30,264 bases of DNA. Source: Fimbriimonadaceae bacterium. Its GTDB lineage: Bacteria > Armatimonadota > Fimbriimonadia > Fimbriimonadales > Fimbriimonadaceae. Location of the stretch: positions 1 to 30,264 of the forward strand of contig JAIBBE010000189.1 in NCBI GenBank assembly GCA_019694835.1, given 5' to 3'. The translations under genes were made by a program, and so were the position numbers. The notes under the pieces were generated by a model. The model was given only the letters and a program-made list of their open reading frames with translations, was not told the DNA's origin and searched no databases. Shown one piece after another: positions 7,554-15,474 of this stretch (within the stretch, counting starts at the first letter, position 1; every line of letters begins with the position of its first letter).

Positions 7554-8116
7554 CCAACAGTGGTCCGTGTCTTTGTAATCGCCGCCGACGCGCCGCCCTG
7601 CTGATGGTCGCGGCAGCACTATTCGTAACACCCCTGTTGGTTGCTGTGCCGAGCGTGAGCGCAGACCAGGTCGAAACAAGTGCACTAGTCCTGAAAGTGG
7701 TGGACGGCGACACAGTCGATATACGTGACGATGTACGCGGACGGTTGCGGATACGACTGCTCGGCATCGACACACCGGAGACGAAGAAACCGGGCTACAC
7801 GGTCGGGTGCTGGGGGCCAGAAGCTACCCAGTTCGCCAAGGACACACTCCTTGGCCAGCGGGTCGCTCTTGTCCTCGACCCTGCACAGGGGGTGTATGAC
7901 CACTACGGGCGCACACTTGCCTACCTCGATAAGGCCGATGGCTGGGACTATTCCGAAGAGGCGGCACGAGCAGGAGTCGCTAAATCGTATGTCTACCAAG
8001 GGAAGCCAGTGGCTCGCTACACCGCGATCGCCGCTGCAGAGGAACAAGCCAAGGATGCTCAACGCGGGCTGTGGGGGCCTCCCTGCAATGGCAACACTCA
8101 ATCAGTGCCCGATTAG
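7538..8116 (+). CDS. Secreted thermonuclease (SNase family)
   Basis: The product has a basic stretch (CNRRRR), a hydrophobic segment (AALLMVAAALFVTPLLVAV) and a likely cleavage site SVSA before DQ, then a complete SNase-like domain of about 130 residues. Visible motifs are KVVDGDTVDI, RIRLLGIDTPETKKPG with catalytic Arg and Glu positions, CWGPEA, and YDHYGRTLAYL with the second active-site Arg, ending in RGLWGPPC. Such enzymes hydrolyse DNA and RNA outside the cell using Ca2+. The start is uncertain: GTG 7538 lies inside the tRNA-derived scar, a TTG at 7484 is in frame with GGAAG eight bases upstream, and ATG 7604 would lose the basic part of the signal. First gene of the island. Confidence 0.85.
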   Translation: MFSLGTNSGPCLCNRRRRAALLMVAAALFVTPLLVAVPSVSADQVETSALVLKVVDGDTVDIRDDVRGRLRIRLLGIDTPETKKPGYTVGCWGPEATQFAKDTLLGQRVALVLDPAQGVYDHYGRTLAYLDKADGWDYSEEAARAGVAKSYVYQGKPVARYTAIAAAEEQAKDAQRGLWGPPCNGNTQSVPD

Positions 8117-8223
8117 CGCAACTTCGATGGACGGTGCGGACGCGACGAATCGTAATGTTCTTCCGTTTTCGCCAGATAATGTGCATACAACGGAATCGAA
8201 CCGATTGGCAGACGGAGAAGTAA

Positions 8224-9756
8224 TTGAACAGCTCACTGAGCAGCTTGCGTCTACGCAAACGGGAACTCTACGCGATCGCGGGGGCTATCGGCGGAGCGAT
8301 CGGGGCGTCAGTCGCCGAGCTGGCACTCATTCTGGACACAAACCGATCGACTCGGATCGGCGGCATCGTTGGCACAGGATTATGGTCCGCCGCTTTCGCT
8401 AGCGTCCTGGGATCGGCACTCTTCTTAGCGAGCGAGTGGCATCAGCGTCGCGAGTTTAGTTCGGACCGTTGGGCGAAAGTCTTCTCCCTAGGTGCAATCG
8501 CCGGCTTCTTGTCCGGCGCTGGGGCGCAATACCTGTACAGCCTAGAAATCGGCTCCTTCGAACTCCGAAATTATGGCCTCCGCATCTTGGCGTGGGCCAT
8601 CATGGGCGCGCTACTGGGCGCGATGCTCTCGAGATCAGTGCCCAACCTGGGCCTGATCCGAGGCACCAGCGCGGGAGTCCTCGGGGGGGCTATCGGATGC
8701 ATGGGGTTTTTGTTGACGTCGATGTTCCTTCCGGGGTTCGCAGGCCGTGTCGTGGGCATCGCATTGCTCGGCCTAGCACTTGGTCTAGCAATGTACTTCG
8801 TCCAGAACATGTTCCAAGAGGCAAGTCTTGAGGTTGAGTGGGCACCCAATGAGTCGACACGCGTCGGACTAGGGGCGCAGCCGGTGGTCATTGGAGGAGG
8901 CGGAGAAGAACACATCTTCAAGAAGGGGCTTCCACCGTGCGTCTCCAGCATCGTTCTTAAAGATGGATTGATCGAACACGTCGAGACTTCCAATGGCAAA
9001 CGAACTCCACTGCAGGATGGCAGCCGCCTGCGCATTGGTGGACTCAATATGGTTGTGCACGCAGTATCGGGCGCAGGTGGATCAGCGCCGAATAAAAGGC
9101 GGGACCTCATCGTCGCGACCTCGGTCGCGTGCGCCGTTCTCATTGGCGCGGTCGCGATCACTGTCACAGCTCGTGGCCACACGCTCGGAGCTAGTTCGGC
9201 CCAGGGCCCCGGCAAGATAACAACATTGGAGTCAGTGGGCGATTCCGCCAAGCTCGACACATCGTCTCCAATCACCGAGGTCAAGGTCCGGCTGGAATGG
9301 AAGGCAGCCGTCGATCTCGATCTAAGTGCGTACTACACCACGAAGGCCGGCGACACTGGAGCTGTCGACTACACCTATAAATCAGGGCCGAACATGCACT
9401 TAGATAACGATGCTGGCGTTGGCGATTTGGGTGGGCAAAACGAAGAGAATATCTCGATCACTTCCCTAGACAACTACAAGGAGATTTGGTTCGCGACCAA
9501 GATCTTCTCCAAGGGCGGAAGCTACAGCGATTACGACGGCCGCGTAACCGTCCAAACCAACAACGGCGACGTCATTCAAGTTCCCTTAACATCCAAAGAG
9601 GTTAAGCCGTATCTCGTCATCGCGAAATTGACAAACGGCCAGGACGGCCCAACTATAACCAATCTCAACGATGCCGTTGACTGCGAAGAGCTAACCAAGG
9701 TGCTCGGACGCGGAAACTGCGTGCCGATTCAGCCCAAGCAAGGCGTTCCCCGCTGA
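8224..9756 (+). CDS. Polytopic membrane protein: FHA-like plus TerD-like domains
   Basis: The 510-aa product starts at TTG 8224, six bases after GGAG. About six hydrophobic helices (15-37, 46-70, 86-107, 118-137, 148-170, 172-195) precede an FHA-like domain (about 200-280: PVVIGGGGEEH, then SNGKRTPLQDGSRLRIG). A further helix (294-316) leads to a TerD-like domain (353-475) with VRLEWKAAVDLDLSAYY and LDND.GVGDLGGQNEENISI, the acidic Ca2+-binding pattern of TerD. Positive charges at the N-terminus and after helix 2 place the FHA-like part inside and TerD outside, which is unusual because TerD proteins are normally cytoplasmic. A second copy of the first 280 residues is encoded at 19306. FHA domains bind phosphothreonine, so the kinases nearby are plausible partners; this is inference. 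Confidence 0.82.
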   Translation: MNSSLSSLRLRKRELYAIAGAIGGAIGASVAELALILDTNRSTRIGGIVGTGLWSAAFASVLGSALFLASEWHQRREFSSDRWAKVFSLGAIAGFLSGAGAQYLYSLEIGSFELRNYGLRILAWAIMGALLGAMLSRSVPNLGLIRGTSAGVLGGAIGCMGFLLTSMFLPGFAGRVVGIALLGLALGLAMYFVQNMFQEASLEVEWAPNESTRVGLGAQPVVIGGGGEEHIFKKGLPPCVSSIVLKDGLIEHVETSNGKRTPLQDGSRLRIGGLNMVVHAVSGAGGSAPNKRRDLIVATSVACAVLIGAVAITVTARGHTLGASSAQGPGKITTLESVGDSAKLDTSSPITEVKVRLEWKAAVDLDLSAYYTTKAGDTGAVDYTYKSGPNMHLDNDAGVGDLGGQNEENISITSLDNYKEIWFATKIFSKGGSYSDYDGRVTVQTNNGDVIQVPLTSKEVKPYLVIAKLTNGQDGPTITNLNDAVDCEELTKVLGRGNCVPIQPKQGVPR

Positions 9757-9870
9757 AGACCCAGGACGTCGAGCATGGCGAGCTCTGGGAGCGCCGGCCA
9801 GCGCCACCCCCTATTAAGACTCTGCCTTAAGCGAAAGGTACGCGCATTGTCTGAATTCGAAGGCGAGGCG

Positions 9871-10659
9871 ATGAGTCGGCGCCGCCTACTCCAATTGACT
9901 GGTGGCGCAGGACTCGTCGCGATTGTCGAGGCCTGCGCCAGCCGCGCAACCCAACTGCCCGGCGCGGCTAGCACAAAATCCGACACTGCATCACCGAGGC
10001 CTTCCCAACCGCTCGTCAGCCAGGCTCCCACGCCTCCAGCTGCGAACGACGCTGCTGCCCCCTTGCCTGAGCTCGGCACAATGCTGTGCCGAGATTCCTG
10101 GGGAGCCCGACCCGCGCGCCCGGGCGGCCGAGTCCACACGATCAATCGGATGACCGTCCACCACACAGCGGTGGTACTTGGCGACAACCGCAACAGCCCA
10201 AGTCGGCTACGCCAGCACCAGCGCTACCACATGGACGTGAAGGGTTGGATCGACATTGCGTATCACGTGGGCGTCGACCGAGACGGGAACATCTTCGAGC
10301 TTCGCTCAACGAAGCTGGCTGGTGACACCGCAACGGATTATGATACAACTGGCCACTTCTTAGTCGTCTGCGAAGGTGATTTCGACCAGGAACCCCTGAG
10401 CGATGCTCAATTCGAAGGCGCTGCAATAGCCTTCGCTTGGGCCGCACAAAATTTCAATGTTCTACCAGATACTCTTGCGAGCCATCGCGAAGTAACCCCG
10501 ACAACCTCTTGCCCTGGCGCAAATCTCGAGGCCAAGGTCGCCTCGGGAGATCTTCGCAATAGAGTCAGCGAGATTCTTGGTCTCGGACCGGTCAGCCTTC
10601 CGCTGATATGTGGGGCCGAGGCTGCGGAGACGGTCGCGCGGATAGAGGCCGGCCGCTAA
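9871..10659 (+). CDS. N-acetylmuramoyl-L-alanine amidase, PGRP/Amidase_2 type, Tat-exported
   Basis: The 262-aa product starts at ATG 9871 (GAAGGCGAGG upstream), giving a twin-arginine signal MSRRRLLQLTGGAGLVAIVEACA; the Cys may be lipidated. A Pro/Ala linker leads to the catalytic domain: SWGARPA (about 76), zinc ligand in TVHHTAV (97-98), IAYHVGVDRDG (130), second ligand in SHREV (205) and the third at SCPG (214). The fold cleaves the amide between MurNAc and the stem peptide. An in-frame extension to 9775 is ignored because it precedes the signal peptide. It follows the FHA/TerD gene by 114 bases and converges on the kinase run. Its place in the island makes a wall-remodelling or recycling role likely. 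Confidence 0.9.
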   Translation: MSRRRLLQLTGGAGLVAIVEACASRATQLPGAASTKSDTASPRPSQPLVSQAPTPPAANDAAAPLPELGTMLCRDSWGARPARPGGRVHTINRMTVHHTAVVLGDNRNSPSRLRQHQRYHMDVKGWIDIAYHVGVDRDGNIFELRSTKLAGDTATDYDTTGHFLVVCEGDFDQEPLSDAQFEGAAIAFAWAAQNFNVLPDTLASHREVTPTTSCPGANLEAKVASGDLRNRVSEILGLGPVSLPLICGAEAAETVARIEAGR

Positions 10660-10702
10660 GCCACTTGCGGCGTTACCGCCGACCAACTATGGAAGGCAAG
10701 AG

Positions 10703-12559
10703 CTAACAACTAATCTTTTCTGACGGATCACTGCTGTAGTCCAACCACCTGCCATAAGCGCTGCCGCCCGCGGCCACAACCGCTGCGCACACCTCGCCGC
10801 TGGTTCGACCCGCCACTTGATATATGGCGTAGATCGGGTCGCCCTCATCGTCCGCCTGTCTCAAAGAGGGACACGACATATCCGTCCTGAGGTATGAAGC
10901 TCCGGGGAACTTTGACAATGCGGCTGCGACTCCCTCCCGATAGCGACCGGGAGTTGTGACTGAACCGAGTATGACGATTCCTGTTCCGTCGCAGGCAGGT
11001 CGGCTCATTGGGACACTCAAACCTAGATCGCCTTGCGGCAACTCTGCGCCGCAGGAGATCCCCTTGTTGGGGTCCGAGGTTGAGTCAAGCCACTTGCCGT
11101 ACGCATTTCGACCCGCCGCCGCGACCGCGGCGCAAACCTCGGCCTTCGACCTACCCGCGAATCGGAAGACGGCGTAGATCGGATCCCCCGCTGTAGTCGC
11201 TCGGCGCAGCGACGGGCATGAAATGTCCGTCCTCAAGTATGACGCCCCAGGAAACTCGTTCAGCAGACGACTGATATCTTCTCGGTAACGGCCGGGCGTG
11301 GTGGCAGACCCAAGGACCACAATGCCGGTGCCGTCACAAGACGGACGACTCAATTGAACCGGCAGGCCGAGATCGGGGTTGTCCGCACGGGGTATGGTCT
11401 GTTCCGCTGAGTTGGATCTAGATGAGTCGCTACTTGCGCCGATGCTCGGTACGGGATACTTGCTGGTGCTTTGAGATGACGATGTATTCGTCGGTCGGAT
11501 GAGATTTGAGATAACCACTGACACGAGCACAACCAGAAGAAAGCCAATCGCTACGAGCGGCCAGGTCTTGCGTCTCGATGCTATGACTTGCGGCGCCGAA
11601 ATGACGACCTGCGCCGGTCGCGCGCGCATTCCAGACCCAGCCGATGGTGCGTTCGTTACTGGCGGTGCAGCCGCCTTGTGCGGCGGAGGCGCCATGTTCT
11701 TTGGAGTGGAAGCAATGGCCTCGACTAGGGCAGAATCCCAGTCCTTTAGGGGCGGTCGCTGCTCAGGAGCGCTCGTGAGGGTATCAGCGATGACCCGGCT
11801 TAATGGTGCCGGCGTCGAGGACGGAATGCTGTTGGGATCTCGACCATCCTGGCCCCCAACCAACAGGCGCAGCGCCAATAGACCCAATTTGTAGCGGTCC
11901 GAATATACAGTCGCCTTCGGCTCGCCAGCCGGAACCTCCCAGCCTGGAGTTTCGACCTGGTGAGAAAGCGAGACGCCCCGAATGCGCATCGCGTCGCAGT
12001 CCACGAAATACACAGCCGGTTCGGGGTTTAGCGAGTACAAGAGATTTTTTGGCGAAATATCTCCAACACATACCCCACGCTCGTGTAGGAACGCCAGCGC
12101 TAATGCTCCTTGCTGAAGCAACTCATACCGCTGCCGATCTGAGATCACACTCGAGCCGAAGCGCGCCGCCAATACCTGTGGCTCATTGAGGAGATGCTGG
12201 AACTCCGCCTTTACCTCCGATGATCCCTTGACCGTGAGCAACTCCGTGAAGAACTCATCTGGAATAGTGGGCATCACGAAGCCAGTTATCTGACCGCTGT
12301 GCTCAACAACGGCACACGGCCACGAGGCTAGACTGATCAGCTTTGCTCCGTCGCGATACGGCAACGCCTCCAAGAACTCAGGCATTGCCTCCAATGCGGC
12401 AACATCCAAAGCCGCCAATGTCTTTGGCTTGTACTCCTTATAAACCATCGACTTGGCGAACGTCGTGCGCACCGACGGAATCCGATACACGACTCCTTGT
12501 CCACCTTGGCCCAATCTCTCCATCGATCCGAGCTGACTGCGCAAAATCCGTTGAGCCAT
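10703..12559 (-). CDS. Membrane Ser/Thr kinase 1 with duplicated ectodomain
   Basis: The 618-aa product has an N-terminal kinase domain: GQGGQGVVY (18-25), Lys 41 in VYKEYK, GVCVGDISPKN (162-172) in place of the usual HRDxxxxN, and FVDCD (185-189) in place of DFG. A Pro/Ala linker, one membrane helix (about 332-354) and an extracellular part follow. The ectodomain is two copies (about 397-503 and 511-618) of a domain marked by SRP.CDGTGIV.LGS.TTPGRY, PGASYLRTD.SCPSLR and AEVCAAV.AAG..AYG.WLD, with several cysteines. This module is seen in actinobacterial kinases. Last gene of the minus-strand run, 29 bases after kinase 2. The D.SP.N and D.D pattern fits kinases of the TerY-P group. Confidence 0.88.
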   Translation of the reverse strand: MAQRILRSQLGSMERLGQGGQGVVYRIPSVRTTFAKSMVYKEYKPKTLAALDVAALEAMPEFLEALPYRDGAKLISLASWPCAVVEHSGQITGFVMPTIPDEFFTELLTVKGSSEVKAEFQHLLNEPQVLAARFGSSVISDRQRYELLQQGALALAFLHERGVCVGDISPKNLLYSLNPEPAVYFVDCDAMRIRGVSLSHQVETPGWEVPAGEPKATVYSDRYKLGLLALRLLVGGQDGRDPNSIPSSTPAPLSRVIADTLTSAPEQRPPLKDWDSALVEAIASTPKNMAPPPHKAAAPPVTNAPSAGSGMRARPAQVVISAPQVIASRRKTWPLVAIGFLLVVLVSVVISNLIRPTNTSSSQSTSKYPVPSIGASSDSSRSNSAEQTIPRADNPDLGLPVQLSRPSCDGTGIVVLGSATTPGRYREDISRLLNEFPGASYLRTDISCPSLRRATTAGDPIYAVFRFAGRSKAEVCAAVAAAGRNAYGKWLDSTSDPNKGISCGAELPQGDLGLSVPMSRPACDGTGIVILGSVTTPGRYREGVAAALSKFPGASYLRTDMSCPSLRQADDEGDPIYAIYQVAGRTSGEVCAAVVAAGGSAYGRWLDYSSDPSEKISC

Positions 12560-12588
12560 AGGTCAATAGCCTCTATTGATTGGCACGA

Positions 12589-14196
12589 TCATCCGTTCGG
12601 CCTAGCCATGCAGTCCGTGTGAAGCGGCCCCTCATGAAAATTGTCGAGGCCTGCACGGTCAAGGCAGGCCTTGGTGATGACTACCACTTGAATGGGACCG
12701 TGCCGGTTGTAGGCGCTCATGATTTGCTGAGGGTCCCAAACCGCACAATAGCCCTCGGGGAGCGCCAGTGAATGGCAACGTTCGTTGAGGGCATTCTTCC
12801 AGTCTGGCGGAAAACAACCCCTTTTGAGAGCGTACATCCCAGTGTCATCACCGGGCTGGACAACCCAAGTGTTCTCACCCCCGTCGCAGTCACCCGGGTC
12901 CTCCCAGTAGTTTCTCAGCCAAGAACCATCCCAATATGGCGGTGCCACGGATGGAGAGGCTTGGGCCCTTGAGCTCGGCGGCTGCGTCCGCGTCGTTGGT
13001 TGTCGGGTGGGGGTATCTGGGGTGACGACGGTGACGGTCGTTTCTGTAACGACCGCGGTCTTGACGGTGGTTGTGGGTGAGGAGGTGGTGTCACTCCCCT
13101 GACGCAACGCGACGATGACGATGGCTACCAGCGCTATCAGGGCTACGGGGACGAATAGCCAAGCCATTTTGCTGCCCGAGGACGCCGACGGTGCCGGCAT
13201 CGACTGTTGTGGAAATGGTGCAGATGCCGGCGACGCCCACGGTGTCGACGGCGGCGGTGGCGGCGGGTGCGGAGACGACCGTGGTGGTGGTGGAGGCGGC
13301 GGGGGCGGTGGTGGAGGCGGAGGCGCTTGGCGCGGGGCAGTGGCGATAGCCGTGGCCAACGCGCGATCCCAGATCGCTAAGGGCGGACGCTGGTCAGGCC
13401 GCAACGAAAGTGTGCTGATGATGACCTGACGCAACTCAGCTGGAACCGACAAAGGCAGACGAGCCGGATCCTTGGCGTCTTGGCTACCAAGAATCAGACG
13501 CAACGCCAACAAGCCGAGCTTGTAACGATCGGAGTAGATCGTTGCCTTTTCCTCCCCGCCCGGGACACCCCATCCCGGCGTCTCCATCTGCTTGGACAGC
13601 GACACACCATTCACCCGCATGGAATCGCAATCCACGAAATACACTGCAGCACTGGGATCTAACGAGAACAAGAGATTCTTCGGAGAGATGTCGCCGACAC
13701 AAACACCGCGCTCATGCAAGAACAACAAAGCCGAAGCAGCCTCACGCAACAACTCATACTTCTGACGCTCACTGATCAGTACACCACCGAAACGGGCCGC
13801 CAACACATGGGGATCGTTCAACAGATGTTGAAACTCCGCCATTACCTTCGACGGCACTGGCTTGTTCGATGTCCAAAAGTCAGTGAAGAACTCATCCGGA
13901 ATAGCAGGCATGATGAAGCCAGACACCTGACCGGCGTCCTCAACGACCGCACACGGCCAGGCCGCCATACTGATGAGCTTCGCACCATCCCGATAAGCCA
14001 AGGATTCCAAAAACTCCGGCATCGCCTCGAGCGCATCAACCCTCAGAGATGCCAACACTCCGGGTTTGTATTCCTTATAGACCATCGACTTCGCGAAGGT
14101 CGTCCGAGCCGAGGGCGCCCGATACACGACTCCCTGACCACCCTGCCCAAGCTTCGTCAAGGGGGCCAGCTGCTGGCGAAGGATACTCTTTTTCAC
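12589..14196 (-). CDS. Membrane Ser/Thr kinase 2 with Cys-rich ectodomain
   Basis: The 535-aa product starts at GTG 14196. The kinase domain has GQGGQGVVY, Lys 41, VGDISPKN (167-174) and FVDCD (187-191). A proline tract follows: 14 consecutive Pro at 292-305 and six more at 311-316. The membrane helix is about 344-364 and a Thr/Pro stalk runs to 406. Residues 9-406 are identical to kinase 3, including the DNA. The ectodomain (407-535) is different: PYWDGSWLRNYWEDPGDC, GCFPPDW, CHSL.LPEGYCAVWDP and ACLDRAG with six cysteines; I do not recognise it. The gene lies 64 bases after the GH3 gene and 29 before kinase 1. Confidence 0.88.
   Translation of the reverse strand: MKKSILRQQLAPLTKLGQGGQGVVYRAPSARTTFAKSMVYKEYKPGVLASLRVDALEAMPEFLESLAYRDGAKLISMAAWPCAVVEDAGQVSGFIMPAIPDEFFTDFWTSNKPVPSKVMAEFQHLLNDPHVLAARFGGVLISERQKYELLREAASALLFLHERGVCVGDISPKNLLFSLDPSAAVYFVDCDSMRVNGVSLSKQMETPGWGVPGGEEKATIYSDRYKLGLLALRLILGSQDAKDPARLPLSVPAELRQVIISTLSLRPDQRPPLAIWDRALATAIATAPRQAPPPPPPPPPPPPPPRSSPHPPPPPPSTPWASPASAPFPQQSMPAPSASSGSKMAWLFVPVALIALVAIVIVALRQGSDTTSSPTTTVKTAVVTETTVTVVTPDTPTRQPTTRTQPPSSRAQASPSVAPPYWDGSWLRNYWEDPGDCDGGENTWVVQPGDDTGMYALKRGCFPPDWKNALNERCHSLALPEGYCAVWDPQQIMSAYNRHGPIQVVVITKACLDRAGLDNFHEGPLHTDCMARPNG
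12979..14172. repeat. 1194-bp direct repeat, copy A (kinase 2)
   Basis: This segment matches 15865-17058 with a constant offset of 2886 bases. Edges were set where bases first differ: G versus C before 12979/15865 and C versus A after 14172/17058. All stretches I compared agree, and translations on both strands and several frames agree, so identity appears complete, third codon positions included. It covers kinase residues 9-406: catalytic domain, polyproline linker, membrane helix and stalk. Confidence 0.92.
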
Positions 14197-14260
14197 CTAC
14201 AGACCAGTCCCCTAGTGCGCCTCTGGCGGTCCTGCATTCGCCCAAGTGCATCCAAGCAGG

Positions 14261-15472
14261 TCATTGGGGGCATCCAGCCACCTGCTCCTTGGCTTTAGCT
14301 ACTCGCGACAGAGAAGCATCCACATCCGTTAGGTTCAATTCGCCTCCGTTAACGGCCTTCTCGAGACGGTCCAACACGGCGGGGACTTCAGAAGTGCTGA
14401 CCCAGAGGGCAACGTCAGCGCCAGCTTGTAGCGCGCGCAACACCGCCTCGGCGACTCCGTATCGGTCAGTTATGGCCTTCATCGTCGAAAGGTCATCGGT
14501 ATATATCGGACCATCAAAGGGCGGCCCCCCATAGCCGATACCGTTGCGAAGCAATGCCATTGCCGCCCTGCTAAGACTGGCTGGGTCCGTGCCCGTAAGC
14601 CCCGGAACCTGCATGTGACCTACCATGACGCCGACTGGAGCCTGCGATACGAGCGACCTGTAAGGCATCAGGTCATTCTCCTCGAGCTGGTCGAGCGGTG
14701 GTGTCACCACACCAGTCAAATGCGAGTCGCCCGAGGCGTTGCCGTGTCCGGGAAAGTGCTTAAGAACCGGTAGAATTCCAGCATCTCGCAAGCCCCGCGC
14801 ATACGCGCCCGCATACGCCGTCACCAGGCCGGCTTCTGAACTGAATGAACGGTCTCCGATCACGGTGTCATCCGGCGCTGACGTCATATCGAGCACGGGA
14901 GCGAAGTCGACAGTTATTCCGAGTCCGCGCATTGCGCGACCACGATCAAGTGCTAACTGATATACCTGCTCGGCCGATTCGGTCCGAGCAAGAACACGTG
15001 CGGAGGGTGCCGGGCCTATAAGTGGGGCCAGTCGGTCGACGCGGCCGCCTTCTTCGTCAACGCTAACCGCCAGCGGCAATGGTCTTGACGATTCAGCCAA
15101 CTCCGAGAGCACGCCGCTGCTGAGCATCGACAAGTCAGTCCAGCTCGCGATGAAGACCCCGCCGACGTGTGAGTTGCTAACAACATCGCGCAAGTCAGCC
15201 TCGTTCGTTACCCCGACCATGAGCAGCTGAGCCAACTTGTCCCGCAGCGGCAGTTGCGTTAGCTGCGCGGAATCGGGACAGCCTGGCAAACGGGGACTCG
15301 CGCCCGTAGCCGTCGTGATCGTTCGCGGAACCTCGGGCGACAGCGTCGAATGCTGTGTCACAGATGTGGGAGGTGACTGGTGATGCTTACGAACGAGTTC
15401 CAGGCCGACGATCGTTCCGCTGGCGACAACCACGAGAACTGCGCTGGTGGCCCAAATTGTACGAGTTCTCAT
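14261..15472 (-). CDS. GH3 beta-N-acetylglucosaminidase, NagZ/LpqI-like, membrane-anchored
   Basis: The 403-aa product starts at ATG 15472, two bases after the stop of kinase 3, which suggests translational coupling; a longer frame to 15541 overlaps the kinase and is ignored. MRTRTIWATSAVLVVVASGTIVG is a signal anchor, followed by a Ser/Thr/Pro linker. The GH3 domain shows SVDEEGGRVDRL (about 137), FAPVLDM (190), the NagZ signature KHFPGHG (238-244) with the Asp-His dyad GDSH (248-251), and the nucleophile region IYTDDLSTM (323-331). NagZ enzymes release GlcNAc from muropeptides. The mycobacterial exported counterpart is LpqI; here the anchor appears to be a helix, not a lipobox. Presence inside a kinase operon is unusual. 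Confidence 0.9.
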   Translation of the reverse strand: MRTRTIWATSAVLVVVASGTIVGLELVRKHHQSPPTSVTQHSTLSPEVPRTITTATGASPRLPGCPDSAQLTQLPLRDKLAQLLMVGVTNEADLRDVVSNSHVGGVFIASWTDLSMLSSGVLSELAESSRPLPLAVSVDEEGGRVDRLAPLIGPAPSARVLARTESAEQVYQLALDRGRAMRGLGITVDFAPVLDMTSAPDDTVIGDRSFSSEAGLVTAYAGAYARGLRDAGILPVLKHFPGHGNASGDSHLTGVVTPPLDQLEENDLMPYRSLVSQAPVGVMVGHMQVPGLTGTDPASLSRAAMALLRNGIGYGGPPFDGPIYTDDLSTMKAITDRYGVAEAVLRALQAGADVALWVSTSEVPAVLDRLEKAVNGGELNLTDVDASLSRVAKAKEQVAGCPQ

Positions 15473-15474
15473 AG

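Noticed and set aside
7484..7560. Peptide of the type DDGNRTRVFSLG at the start of the nuclease frame, and a minus-strand VPKLNTRVRFPSSAP peptide
   Set aside because: Both are translations of tRNA sequence, a well-known artefact, and not protein domains.
7511..7600. Complete tRNA-Gly gene
   Set aside because: The sequence right of 7554 does not supply the 5' half: no matching acceptor strand, D arm or 5' anticodon strand.
13115..13429. Glycine-rich open frame on the plus strand, and its twin at 16001-16315
   Set aside because: It is the opposite-strand reading of the polyproline linker of kinases 2 and 3; no ribosome-binding site, and the identity follows from the repeat.
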